The notes beneath the pieces were generated by a model. It did not search any database. It was not told the origin of the DNA and saw only the letters and a program-made list of their open reading frames with translations. Below, one piece after another: positions 46,113-57,754 of a DNA stretch of 64,000 bases (the stretch's first letter is position 1; each line of letters begins with the position of its first letter). The DNA comes from Daphnia carinata. Lineage: Eukaryota; Arthropoda; Branchiopoda; Diplostraca; Daphniidae. The stretch spans positions 2,084,679 through 2,148,678 of the forward strand of contig NC_081337.1 in NCBI RefSeq assembly GCF_022539665.2, given 5' to 3'. Both the position numbers and the translations under genes were made by a program.

Positions 46113-46649
46113 CTGATCAGTTCGAATCCCATATTCGTGGCCTCGAAGCTCTCGGTACCATTCCTAACTCTTATGGTGATCATTTGGTATGCCTTCTTAT
46201 TCGCAAGCTTTCATCCGATGTGCGCAGAAATCTTACGCGGCATCAAGGTAACACGGGATGGTCTCTCGACGAGCTCAGAGCGGCCATTAGACGAGAAATC
46301 GATATTATGAGTGACAGCTATGACCAATTTACACCTAAGTCGCCCTACAAAGCAAGTACTTTTCACAACATCCAATCCAGTTAAGAAGTTATGCCCTTAC
46401 TGTTCGGGTGAACACTATCAATCACAGTCATTGACGTTAGAGGGCCATAAGAACGCACGAAGCTCGCCAAGGTCAAGAAGCTTTGTCTCAACTGTCCCAA
46501 TGCAGGGCACTCCAACATTAAAGACTGCCCATCTCATTATCGCTGCCAACGTTGTCAACATCCACATCATACCAGCCTTCATCATGACAAGAATACCTCC
46601 ACCAACTTCCTTGCCAAGCCTTCTTCATCTCATACTGGTTGTCTCCTGA
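46113..46649 (+). pseudogene. gag: BEL-2 gag, C-terminal part with cysteine motif
   Basis: It resumes the capsid domain (FESHIRGLEALG) directly after the insertion, with frame open from 46100 to 46384. It then shifts to a frame with a CPYCSGEHY knuckle and further out-of-frame nucleocapsid residues to ~46649. Frameshifts are present. Confidence 0.65.
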
Positions 46650-46779
46650 ACAAATCACACTCAAAGATCGTGGCAGCAATCAAAACCAGTTCAATGCCTT
46701 TCGTTTTTCTTAAAACCGCTGTTGCTACAGTTTGCTCTCATTTAGCCTCTCAGCTCGCTAAAAATTTGCCAAACTACAT

Positions 46780-47358
46780 TTGCTAAAAATTGCAACTTGC
46801 CACCGGGTGAACGGACCTCCATACCGAGCTCCAGACTCAGCCAGTCTACCTAGTTTTCGCGTCCGTGGCGATAAGGCATTTATCGTGACCGGAATTGATC
46901 TTGCCGGCCCATTTCCCATCCGTGGTCTACCTGGTCAGCAAGAATCAAAGGCATATATTTGCCTCTTCACCTGTAGTACTTCTCGTGCCATCCATCTTGA
47001 GCTGGTAGAGGACCTTACAACAGCTAATTTCATGTTAGTCTTTAGTAGCTTCATAACTCACCATTTCCAGCCGAAAATGGTACTTTCAGACAACGCAACC
47101 ACCTCCGAAAGTGCCGCTCGAATGCTGAAAAGACTCTACGAAAGCGCCGAAGTCGTCAAATACCTTTCAGGCAGCCAAATCGAATGGCGTTTCATCCCAA
47201 AGCGCGACCCCTGGGTATGGTGGTTTTTGGAAACGCCTCGTCGGTCTCACCAAAGAAGCTCACCAAGAAGCAGAAGAAAATCGCCTCTTCAGATCCAATT
47301 CGAACACTTCGCGCCCCACGTCAAGCAGCCCTTGCCGCAAAGGAACGGATCCGGTTAA
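46780..47358 (+). pseudogene. pol: BEL-2 integrase fragment
   Basis: It contains the end of the zinc domain (CHRVNGPPYRAP), the catalytic D in TGIDLAGPF and the second D in LSDNATT, then degrades where the third catalytic residue should be (out of frame after about 47210). RT and RNase H are deleted upstream. Confidence 0.75.
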
Positions 47359-47394
47359 TGGCGGAAGAATAATACACTCTCGGGCCGGGAGTAT

Positions 47395-47662
47395 GTCGAA
47401 AATTACATTCACACTTAATTTTCTCTCTGATATTTGGCATCATTGTACGCCATTGTTTCGCAATCGAGAACTCGGACGCTTTACTCCCCCTTTTTTCCCC
47501 ATTGTATCCCCTTTTTTTCTAATCGTCAGTCGACGTCCTGCTGTTTCACCCGAATTACGTTCAGTGTTTCTCACGTCCACTCATCTTAACATTTTCTATT
47601 CGTGAGTTGTGTTCGCCTCGAATAAACTTAGTGAATCTAAATCGGTGTCGTTATTTCTCACA
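47395..47662 (+). repeat. BEL-2 3' LTR
   Basis: The 268-bp LTR has TG...CA ends and contains AATAAA near its end as a likely polyadenylation signal. Confidence 0.85.
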
Positions 47663-47667
47663 CATTA

Positions 47668-47935
47668 GTTTCAAAATACAAGTATTCCCCAGAAACCTCT
47701 AACGTAACATAAACTTTACTAAAAGCACGTATAATTAATCGTAATCGTAAGCAGAAATAATTGAAATAGAACACAAACTTGCAGGACAAAAACATATGCT
47801 TTATACTTTCTTGTCTTGCATTATGAATTGCCAGAACTTGCGTATACGAAAATAATTATTACCTGTAGTTTTTACTCTACCTCATATTTTTACCGGAGGT
47901 TATGATAACATGAACCCTCCACCTGAACAATAATG
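47668..47935. other. Short AT-rich interval
   Basis: I see nothing recognisable in the 270 bp between BEL-2 and the Tc1-like element. Confidence 0.5.
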
Positions 47936-47937
47936 TA

Positions 47938-48312
47938 CAGTACCCACCCAAAGAATTTGATCATCCCCGTCTAATTATTGTGTTTTAACACGCGTAGGAT
48001 AGGCCCTACGGTGTCGCACACCGGAATTTTTTTCCTATAGAACTATTGCGCGCAAAATTATCGGGTTTGTTGCATTACAAAGATAAAGGAATGCTCTTTA
48101 TCTTTCTAATTTTTTATTTAAAATCCGTTAAGGATTTTACGAAATAAAGCGTAGACATGAAATATTTGATCACCCCTAAAACAGCCACATAGATTGTCCC
48201 TGCCCGCGGCTTAGCCTTAGGATATGGGGGGTGGCAAAGGTGGGAGAAATAGCTACCTAAAAATATCAGGTAAATTTTTTGCCATATTCCGATAGGGGCG
48301 CTGATGCAGTGT
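47938..48312 (+). repeat. Tc1-like left terminal inverted repeat
   Basis: It pairs with 57755-58126 along its whole length. The outer motif AATTTGATCATCCCC is near 47956 and the inner motif ATTTGATCACCCC near 48161. Confidence 0.88.
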
Positions 48313-48630
48313 TTCGCAAAAAACGCACAGCAGACTACTTTCTGTCTTGGGTTCCTTGTTTTTTTTCTATCATATCGCAGTGATAGAAATCAGTGTTAAA
48401 ATTCAACTGGATTACAGCTTCGTACCCTTTAATACGTAAGGTAACATATTTTTGATTGACCGAAGTAATAATAATGAAGTTTTCGTTGCCCTAGATCTTG
48501 CATTTACAGATATCTGTAATTGAAGAATAGTACAAGAATTACAATTACTTTAACGCTCGTTGAACGGTAAAACCACACATTTAAAAAAAGTTGTCTCAGT
48601 TGGAGGGTAATAAGGATTCGTTATTAGATA

Positions 48631-48852
48631 ATGGCGAAGTGGATTTTTTCGGAAGATGGTGAAACAGCTATACATGACAGTACAGGGGACGTTTATATTT
48701 TAGGACCATTGACAGTTCCTAATGAGCAACCTCAATCTACGGAAAAGAAGCAAGAAGTACCCAAACAGTCTGTCGACTTAAGCTGTAAACCAGGAAATGA
48801 TTCAATAACAAGCTCTGTAAAGTGTAGTACCACTGAAGGGACCAGAAAATAA
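48631..48852 (+). CDS. Small extra ORF inside the Tc1-like element
   Basis: This 73-codon ORF on the plus strand converges on the transposase gene. The ATG at 48631 has a good context (ATAATGGCG). It is rich in Lys, Ser and Glu with no known domain. Tc1 elements normally have one gene, so it may be a captured fragment or chance. It lies between the left terminal repeat and the transposase 3' end. Confidence 0.35.
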   Translation: MAKWIFSEDGETAIHDSTGDVYILGPLTVPNEQPQSTEKKQEVPKQSVDLSCKPGNDSITSSVKCSTTEGTRK

Positions 48853-49055
48853 ATGTTCGGATTTTGAAAAGAATTTTATCTGTCGTGCTGTGGGTTTTTT
48901 AGTTTTTCCTTCGTCTACTATTTCTAATATTTATGGCATTAGGCCACAGTAATTCTAGATAATATTTTTAAATTATAACTTACACTAGGAGAGAGAGATG
49001 CTAAACAATAAGAAAAATCGCAGGTATTAAAAAGTCATTGTTCGATACTTCTGTA

Positions 49056-49990
49056 TTAAAACTTAGTGTGGCCACCTTTAGCCTCGATGACTGCATCACA
49101 GTGGGACTTCATTGTGAAAATGTATTTCGCCAAAGTCTCGTTTGAAATTTTTGCCCAAGCCGTTTGCAAATTTTTCCACAAAGCATTCTTCGAGGTGTTA
49201 GGCATTTTGCGTATTTTGGAGTCAAGAAGATCCCAAATTTGTTCAATCGGATTGAGGTCCGGGCTTTGAGCTGGCCAGACCATCCGGATAATTTCACCTA
49301 AATCGTAAGCAAGACTCTCAGCGTTAACTCGAACTAATAACAAGATTCAATGACCTACACACCAGCTTGTTGTTTGTTATTTAAATACCCCCTACAAATT
49401 TTAGATCCATGCTTGGGATCATTGTCCTCTTGGAAGACAAACCCCCTTCCTAAAAGCCGCTTCCCCCCAGGAAGGGCGTGACGAATCAAAATTTGGTGAT
49501 AAGCCTAATAAAAATTCAATTAATGCTATATTAACGGACGTGAATAACAATAAGTTACCTTCGTGTCCATGATACCTTCGATTTTTTTCAGAGGTACGGC
49601 ACCTTTTACAGATATAGCACCCCATACCAGAACACTACCTCCACCATGCTTAACTGTAGGGTGTAAGCAATTTTTCTTAAACCTATCACCTTCAAAACGG
49701 CGGACGAATAAGCGGCGTTTGCTACCAAAGATTTCAAACTTGCTTTCGTCAGAAAAAAGAACTTTAGACCACTGGTCTTGAGTCCAATTAACATGTTCTT
49801 TGGTAAACGCCAATCTTTTCAATACATTTTGCTTCCGCAATAAAGGTTTTTTTGCCGCAACACGACCCCTAATACCCCAATTCAATAAACGGCGGCGAAT
49901 TGTTGTTTTTGAAACGGTTTTCTCCCTGCCGCAGTTAAACTCTTCACGTATAACAGGCACTGTTTTAGTTCGGTCCCTCATACTAATAAG
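49056..49990 (-). pseudogene. Tc1-like transposase, C-terminal part with two introns
   Basis: Exon sections at 49990-49559, 49504-49363 and 49297-49056 are separated by 54- and 65-bp GT-AG introns. They encode the catalytic domain: Asp in LFSDESKF, Asp in VFQEDND, and Glu in PDLNPIEQIW. After splicing, 38 residues lie between the second Asp and the Glu. The N-terminal DNA-binding part is at 57384-57602, separated by the hAT insertion. Confidence 0.85.
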
Positions 49991-50140
49991 CAGAGTTGGG
50001 ACGAGCGCGCTCTGAGCGAGAGCGAAAAACGAGCGCGCTCGCCAATTTACAGGAGCGACGAGCGAGAGACGCTCAACTTTGAAAAACGCGAGCGATGAGC
50101 TGAGCGGAAGGCTAGTGAGCGAGCGCTCACACCGCTTCCG
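49991..50140 (+). repeat. hAT left end with GAGCG motif cluster
   Basis: The short terminal repeat CAGAGTTGGGA is followed by more than ten GAGCG or CGCTC motifs in ~140 bp. The matching cluster at the right end (57235-57375) uses the same words. They are probably transposase binding sites. Confidence 0.75.
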
Positions 50141-50360
50141 CCATCTTTCGGCAGCAATTTAAACTGTTTTTAATATAGCAAAGAATTTGCGGGAACGACA
50201 CAGTAAATGCGCAGACGACGCAAACAATTCTTTCAGTTTAACATTGTTTAGAGAGTGGGCAAGTACAATCTTTGGTTTTTTTTGCATGATTTAAAATCTT
50301 TAAATAATAAGATGTAATATAAATTTTTTGTTTGTTTTTCCAAAGATTGCGGTATTTATT

Positions 50361-51739
50361 ATGGCTTCCAATTCAAGTAATATTCACGATGGAGAAGGCC
50401 GAGACGAAGACTATGAAAAAGAAATTTATGTTACTTCACATTCAGATTCAGAACCTTTTGATGACTCTTTGTGATACATCGTAAGTATAGTTAACTAAGT
50501 TCCATTTGTATTGTCATTTTCATATTTCTAATCTGCTGTAGGGTGAAGGAAAGTGAAATCAGTCAAGTTCGTGCTGATAGTGCGTCAAGTAAGTCAAGAA
50601 TTCAACTGCCAGCCAAGTATTTCACATTCATGCACGACCAGATAAGTGGTAAGGGATTTAAGGTTAAATGCATGTTATGCCATAAGCATAAGACCAAGTA
50701 CGGAAAAAATGGAAAGGCAGAGTACTTGTCAATAACCAACAACTCGGTGTTTAATGCTAAAAGGCATATTAAGGTATATACTTTTCAAAAGTGATAGCGT
50801 AATAAGATTAATATAAGATTTACTCCCAGTTTATAATGGTTTCATGTTTATCATTCCAGACTAAACACCCTTCCCATCTCTCTGATTTCATTGCTTCGTG
50901 GAACAATAAGAGAGAGGAATCCGCATCTCAAGCTACAAACACTACAACAAAGAAAATGACACAAACCAAACTGAATGATCATTTGCATTCGAGTTTCTCA
51001 AAATTTAAGCAAATAAGAGTCCAAGAAGAACTTGACGAGGCGATCTTGGTAGCAAACAATGTATTTCTTATATATTTCGAAACAGGACAATATATTTTTC
51101 ATTCATTTTTTATACAGAATCATGTCATCGCAGATCTTTTGCCATTAAGCGAAATCGAAAAAGAAGGATTCCAGAAGCTTATTGGGGGATTGATTGGCTC
51201 ACTTGTCATCAAAAGTCGGCGTTCGATGATGGAGATTTTAAATCAAAAATTCGCAAGAACTAAATCAAACCTTATTTCAGAACTTGAAAAGGTGGATTAT
51301 GTTTCCACCACAGCTGACTGCTGGACATCCCACCGCAAGAGCTTTTTGGGAATGACGGTTCATTGGCTAGGGGAAGGAAAGGATGCGAAAGAGATTATCC
51401 GTCGAAGTGCTTGCCTTGGTGTTCGGCGACTTTATGGAGCACACACTTACGATGTGCTTGCCAAGGCAATGGCAAATCTCCATGCTGAATTCCGGATTAG
51501 CAACAAAGTAAACATCACCATTACAGACAACGGGTCGAACTTTCTAAAAGCTTTCAAGATGTTTCCATCTAAGGAAAAGGAAGACTTACCAGGAGCTTCG
51601 TGTGAAGAAGATGACTTAATTTACGATGAAGATGACAGTGAAGACGTCATTTACGTTGATATTGGTTTGATTTTGGATCATTGCAACGACATTCCAGTGC
51701 ATGTAGAAAGCGGCGAGCCCTGTGGCTTTGCGGTGTCGA
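50361..51739 (+). pseudogene. hAT transposase, 5' half
   Basis: Exon 1 begins at the ATG at 50361 but meets a TGA near 50472, so this copy is broken. Exon 2 (50542-50773) and exon 3 (50860-51060) make a BED-type zinc finger (CMLC ... HIK, completed after the intron by TKH). Exon 4 (51118-51739) holds the hAT catalytic core start (STTADCWTSHRKSFLGMT and the ITDNGSNFLKAF motif). Introns are 57 and 86 bp. The gene continues at 55684. Confidence 0.85.
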
Positions 51740-52288
51740 GATTGGCGGTGAAATAGGACTGAAACGAAATAGGACTGGAGAAATAGGACTGAAAATTTCC
51801 AGTCCTATTTCTACCGGAGAAATAGGACTGGGAGAAATAGGACTGACTTTTTAAAACTTTTTGGACAGTCCTATTTCTCCATGCCAGCAGTCCTATTTCT
51901 CCTCGGCATCAGTCCTATTTCTCCTTAGAAATAGTCCTATTTATTTTATTTTGTTTTGTTCCAATAGGAACGATATGCCTCCAAACCGGTAGGCAACATG
52001 TTGCGTAAGAGCGTCGGCTTATATCCATTTCTCTTTGTAAAAAGCCGATGGTGTTAACTCATAACTTAAATGGTTCACCAAACATTTATCTTTTATCCTA
52101 TTTTAATTTAAATTGCAGGGGACCATTAAATATGTTATATCTAATATAGTTCATTTAATAAAATACTACAACGGCCACACCAGAAATATTTATTAAATTT
52201 TTCTTACTTTTTAGTGCATAAATAACTTTTCCAGTTGCACTCATGTTGTACTTGCTCATACAACTATCAGCAACGAATAACAATCAAG

Positions 52289-52353
52289 TCTTACCATATC
52301 GGTAGCGCTCTAACCTGTGACACGGGTAGTCCTATGTTCGATTCTCCGTGGTT
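52289..52353 (+). other. tRNA-like module at the inner edge of the copy C left repeat
   Basis: This is the same sequence as 5972-6035 and 33759-33823, and recurs inverted at 55029-55094. It is element-borne. Confidence 0.4.
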
Positions 52354-52771
52354 ACATTTCTTCTGAGGTTTTTAATAACATTTGCGGTTAAGTTTACTAT
52401 GAATAGTAGAAGAATGTTAATGAATCTTCGCCTGTATGAAAGCTAGTTCCTCACCAGGAGCAAGAAGAACTGTTGAGATACAAGAGAATGGATGAGAGAG
52501 GAGATGGTAGATAACGGTAGATGGGCGAAAAAAAAATTATTTGTAATTTAACATTTTAACAATTCCTCAACTTCTTTACCAAGAAGAGGATTCTACCACC
52601 GAAGTGGATGGCCGAGCATGACATAGCATTACTCATCAAGTGACGTATGCCAAAGGATTAAGTTAATATTTATATTGACTTTGAAATAAAATTGATGAAG
52701 AAGATTTATGGGTGCTAAAGCCGAGGAAGTTGAAGATAGTTGCCGGCGGCGAATAGAAAGAAGAGATTTGC

Positions 52772-53815
52772 ATGACCAGGAGAAGAGCAGCCGACTATAG
52801 CGCTGTCTTCGAGAAGATAAAGGTATAGATACTATCTCATTTACAAATAGTTTGTTATGTAAAAATAATAAATTTTATATTGTAATAGGATATAATCCCC
52901 CTTCCTAGAGTCCAGCGGATCGTGACCGATTTCGAACGTGCTATATTTACGGCTGTCCGCAGGCACTTTGTGGATTGCCAGCACTTTGGCTGCAATTTCC
53001 ACTGGTGCCAAGCCGTTCTGAAAAAGGTCCGGGATCTTCACCTTTCCACCCTCTACAACAACAAGGGACCGAATCCAGTGCGAGACTTTGTGTTTCGCCT
53101 GCTATGCCTTGCATATCTTCCAGGTAAATAGCACACAAATGTTATATTTAATTGTCATAAATAACATTTGTGAACTTTAATTTTTTGTAGCTGGTAAAAT
53201 TCCTGGTGTGTTTGACGCGTTGAAGAGCTCAGCACCTAGCGAACTTTCAGCACTCATGGATTATATGGAGCGGAATTGGATTCGGGGCAAGTTCTGGACT
53301 CCTGAGAACTGGTCATGCTTCAACATCTTAACGCGTACCAATAACGACTGCGAAGGAATGCACCACCAATGGAACAAGGTAATTTAAATTTGAACAATAA
53401 TATGTAATGAATAATTAATAAAAAAAATGTTTGTAGTTGGCAGGCGGATCTAATTTAAAATTCTACAAGATGACAATGGTATTGCGGAAACTGGCCGAAG
53501 AAGTTTCCCTTACTAGCACGCTACTCTGCCATGACAAAATAAGGGCTCACCGGAAGAAAGAGACCCAACTTAAGAATTCCGTACTGTTCCAGCTTTGGGC
53601 GCGCTATCAAAATAATGAGGTATGTTTTCTAAATTTACAAGAAAAAAAAGTTTCCCTATAACTAATCATTGTTTTTGCAGCTATCTACAATGGATCTACT
53701 AGAAGAAATAGTTTTAGAGCTTAGATCATCTTTTCCCGCTATTGTTTCCTCACATGCCCTTAATGTTGCTATAAATAATATTAATGATGAACTAGATATG
53801 TCTATAATTGAATAA
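52772..53815 (+). pseudogene. MULE transposase, C-terminal half, five exons (copy C)
   Basis: Exons are 52772-52822, 52889-53123, 53191-53378, 53437-53619 and 53681-53815, with GT-AG introns of 58-67 bp that keep one frame to a TAA. The content is as in copy B: TDFERAIF, GCNFHWCQA, LAYLP, NNDCEGMHHQWN. There is no first catalytic Asp and no DNA-binding domain upstream; a TAG precedes the first exon. Clean splicing suggests recent descent from a working gene. Confidence 0.72.
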
Positions 53816-54640
53816 CATTTGTTTGTTTGTAACATGTATTTTATTTGACGAATGTTTACAAATTAACATACTTTATAAATAAACTTACATAATCTCAATT
53901 GAGTTTTTTATTTTAATGTAATATGTAATGTAATACATTATGCTTGAATTATTACAACAATACTTGTTGTGCAAGCGACGACTAATGTGCCGATTGATGG
54001 TTTTGGTTCGTGGCCACAATTCCCTAGAATATGATTGTTCTAAAAAAAATAAAATTGCAATAATTATACCAATGTACACCATATAACTATAAATGAATTT
54101 ACCTTGCATGTTTAAATCCTTCCAACCATTTACCAAACGAGTGATAAGAGAAAGCAAAACCTTTTAATTGTCCGGAAGAACGGTTTAAAAATTCGTTGAT
54201 CAGAGCTCCCTATGAAAAAAGAAAAATAAAATTAATGAAAAAGGCAAAAAAAAGAACTTAAGAAATAAAAAAACGTTAAACCGGCCTGAGTAAACTGTAT
54301 AGAAATTGCCAGGCAAAACCTACAAAGAAGAAAAAGAAGAAAAAAAAATTAGTAAAACATAAGCAAAGTTCAGTTGAAACACAATAAAAAAAAAGAAAAA
54401 GCATTAAGTGACGTGAAGTATAGTTAGGTAGCATACCCATAATTTGCAGATATAATTAAATAACTATCGTAAATATTTTTAATCCTAGTCGGCCTACGTC
54501 CCGACTAAGATATCTATTTAACTGAAGGTCCACTGACCTGGGTCAGACAATTGGTTTCACGACGACACTGTGAAACCAATCCCGATACCTGTGCCCATTG
54601 AGGTGACAAGTCTCAATGCCCTTATACTTAAATTAACAAT

Positions 54641-54711
54641 GCCAGCACTCGAACCGTTGCCTATCCGTTCCGAGCCTGATACAATGTGTCCGGGTACGGC
54701 CCAGCACTAGT
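54641..54711 (-). other. tRNA-like module in MULE copy C
   Basis: This is the same as 31401-31471, read on the minus strand, with B-box-like GGTTCGAGTGC. Confidence 0.4.
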
Positions 54712-55028
54712 GAAATATAAAATGTACTTACGGTTTGCGACTCCTTAGAAACAATCCGCAGCTGGGCAGGAACTGGGCAGGCCGCTGGACACGAACAACA
54801 GATGATTAGCACATTCACAGCACATTCACAGCACATTCGAAGCACCGTCGACAACCTACACCATGAAGATCTAAATACTGACTGGCTGAAATGCTGAAAC
54901 CGCATGTGAAAATTTGGAAGTCAGAACTACCATTATTTGCCATTTCAGTAGTATTACCCTAAACACCAGTAATTGTTTTCTTCCCAAAAATTCTTTCATA
55001 GAATAATTATTAAAAACCTCCAAAGACA

Positions 55029-55094
55029 TGCAACCACGGAGAATCGAACACAGGACTACCCGTGTCACAGCTTAGAGCGCTACCGATATGGTAA
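55029..55094 (-). other. tRNA-like module at the inner edge of the copy C right repeat
   Basis: This is the inverted partner of 52289-52353, with GTTCGATTCTC on the minus strand. Confidence 0.4.
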
Positions 55095-55683
55095 GACTTG
55101 CTTGTTAATCGTTGCTGATAGTTGTATGAGCAAGTACAACATGAGTGCAACTGGAAAAATTATTTATTCGCTAAAAAGTAAGAAAAATTTAATAAATATT
55201 TCTGGTGTGGCCGTAGAAGTTTTTATTAAATGAACTATATTAGATATACCATATTTAATGGACCCCTGCAATTTAAATTAAAATAGGATAAAAGATAAAT
55301 GTATGGTGAACCATTTAATTAATGAGTTAACACCATCGGCTTTTTACAAAGAGAAATGGATATAACCCGACGCTCTTACGCAATAAGTTGCCTACCGGAT
55401 TGGAGGCATATCGTTCCTATTGGAACAAAATAAAATAAATAGGACTATTTCTAAGGAGAAATAGGACTGATGCCTAGGAGAAATAGGACTGATGGCAAGG
55501 AGAAATAGGACTGATGGCAAGGAGAAATAGGACTGCTGGCATGGAGAAATAGGACTGTCCTAAAAGTTTTAAAAAGTCAGTCCTATTTCTCCCAGTCCTA
55601 TTTCTCCGGTAGAAATAGGACTGGAAATTTTCAGTCCTATTTCTCCAGTCCTATTTCGTTTCAGTCCTATTTCACCGGCTACC

Positions 55684-56996
55684 GGTGTCGATGCAAGAAA
55701 GTGAGTTAAAAACAACTCAAGATGAGATGGAGTTTGAAAGCGATAGTGATATTTGCGACGTTGAAGGTAGAATTTTTCTTCCTCGTCATTTCCGCTGCAC
55801 CTGTCACTCCTTAAATCTGATCGCCACAGCAGATGTCAAAAACATCACCAATCGTCAATTTACAAAATTGAAAAAAACAGTTGGATTTAAAACTGTCTGC
55901 CGTTTGGAACAAACAAAGTCGGAGTTCCCTAGCTTCTGATTTCATAAGAAAGACAATAGGTGAGTTATTCGTTATCCATAACATAACACGGTGGAACAGC
56001 TATTACAACGCGATGTGCAAAGTGCATTATTTCGTATCGAAGAAAAATGAAGAACTTCAAACAATTTTTGAACATTTCAAGCTTAAAAAACTGTCAGCCG
56101 CTGAACAAGAATTCCTTAAAGAGTTCATTAGTTATGAAGCCAATTTCTCAAGCCTTGGACGTGTTCCAATACGAAGAAGCGATGTCATTGGGATGTGTTC
56201 TTCCTGTCATTACAATATTGAAGGACAAACTTACAAGTCTCCAACAAGATAGATGTATCGTCCATTGCATTCCACTTGTCAATTGCCTGTTCGATGGTGT
56301 AAATAGAAGATTCAACACCTTGTTTGACGACGACCATATGCGTCTAGCGGCTATCAGTGACCCGCATTTTAAGCTATCTTGGGTTCCAGAAGAATAAAAA
56401 AACAACGATATTGCTCTTCTTAAAAAAGAAGTTCAAAGGCGTGCAAATGTAATAGTTGAGTGAGTATAGCGTTGTGCAATTATTCGTTGATCTAGTTAAT
56501 TGAAATGTCTTTTATTTTTCTGGTTTAGCGCAAATGAAAGTACCTGCGATGAAACAAGTCAAAGTGATAGTTCACCATCCAAAAAGAAATCTAACAATCA
56601 GTTTTTAAACAGCCTAAGAAAAAGGGCCTCTACCGAAATCGGGGAAGTAGATCGGTATTTCAATGATGTCGCCGGTTCTCTGGAAGATCTAAGTCGTTTC
56701 CCGACGATTAAACAGATATTTATGTAACATATTTTATTCCTAATACTTTCTTTGAAATTATTTAGCCGATGCCTAATCTATGTTTTTCTTTAAATAGGGA
56801 ATACAATAGCGCGCTTCCATCATCTGCTGCCTGCGAAAGACTTTTTAGCACGACTGGTCTCATTTTTGTTCCGAAACGGTCAAACTTATCGGATAGCAAT
56901 TTCGATAAGCTGGTTTTCTTGAAACAAAATGGAATGTCGTCGAGGAACTGGCAGAGTTGCCCTTCAAAAACTACCTACGTAGCAAAAACATTTTGA
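55684..56996 (+). pseudogene. hAT transposase, 3' half
   Basis: It resumes after the GGTGTCGA duplication with FRCTCHSLNLIAT, then the TRWNSYY motif, the helical insertion region and, after intron-like gaps, the C-terminal dimerisation domain (SAACERLFSTTGLIF and the KRSNLSDSNFDKLVFL motif, 56800-56940). Frame changes at about 55890 and 56155 and a stop at 56396 break it. Confidence 0.85.
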
Positions 56997-57383
56997 TGCA
57001 TCTTTGTGCCAAAGTTCCCCTTTTGTTTTGATGTTCTGTTGTAACAATATGTTCTAAACGCTATATGGCGTATCCAGAATGATGCGTGATCAACACTGTT
57101 CAATACACTGGTGCAGTTAAACATTTTTTATTTACTAAGTTTTTTGTGGATGCGCTATGCTTTATATTTGCAATATTTTAATAGAAATTATAGGTGGATC
57201 AAAATGCATGTTTTACGCGGGGTTTTTTTTCGAAAAAGAGCGCGAGCGAAAAATGAGCGAGAGCGCGCTCACTTTTTTTTTTTTTGGCGAGCGAAAGAGC
57301 TTTTCCGCTCACTTTGAAGCACTGAGCGGAAAGCTCAGAGCGCGCTCCCATTTCAGTGAGCTACTCCCAACTCTGCTAATAAG

Positions 57384-57602
57384 TTTAATGAAGCGCTTGT
57401 CCGAATCCGAAAGAACTTCATAGCGGCCACGGTCAGGTCTATCGTTATTCGAATTCGTTTCATTAAACCGTACGATGGTGTACTTAACGGTGCTATACGG
57501 AAGACTTAATGTTTTGCTCACTTTCCTAATGGACTCTAACGTTTTGTACGAATGAATAATTTTTCCCCTCTCCTCCACACTTAAATGTTTCTTCGTAACC
57601 AT
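57384..57602 (-). pseudogene. Tc1-like transposase, N-terminal DNA-binding part
   Basis: It begins at the ATG at 57602 (MVTKKHLS). The region has a paired-like helix-turn-helix (ERGKIIHSYK, SIRKVSKTL, STVKYTIVRF). It is cut by the hAT element at the CTAATAAG duplication; the catalytic part continues at 49990. Confidence 0.85.
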
Positions 57603-57754
57603 GTTGGTTTTCGTCAAAAGCCTACGCTACACTAAAAAATTTCATGGTTTTCGTTCCCTGGCTTTGAAACATAGTATTCTATGCAAATAAGAATGCGCAA
57701 ATAAGTTTTCAAAGCGAAAAAGTTTTCCTTCGCTAATTAAGGAAAAATATGCAT

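Larger units (their letters stand above)
43823..47662 (+). mobile_element. Second BEL/Pao element, internally deleted
   Basis: It is flanked by the duplication CATTA (43818-43822 and 47663-47667). The LTRs are related but unequal: 3' LTR 268 bp, 5' LTR ~195 bp with an internal loss. It keeps gag pieces and an integrase piece, while protease, RT and RNase H are deleted between about 46650 and 46780. A 1.3-kb foreign insertion splits gag at 44780-46112. It is dead. Confidence 0.85.
51740..55683 (+). mobile_element. MULE-type transposon, copy C, inside hAT gene
   Basis: It is flanked by GGTGTCGA (51732-51739 and 55684-55691). The tips are GATTGGCGGTGAAATAGG and, reversed, GGTAGCCGGTGAAATAGG. 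The terminal inverted repeats are ~640 bp. It is 3944 bp long, near-identical to copy B but in the opposite orientation. It carries the same five-exon transposase fragment, tRNA-like modules and hairpin cluster. Confidence 0.92.
49991..57375 (+). mobile_element. hAT transposon nested in the Tc1-like gene
   Basis: It is flanked by the 8-bp duplication CTAATAAG (49983-49990 and 57376-57383). The tips are CAGAGTTGGGA and its complement. Subterminal regions are dense in GAGCG/CGCTC motifs. It carries a BED-finger hAT transposase gene, split by MULE copy C at 51740. Without that insertion it is about 3.4 kb. Confidence 0.92.
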
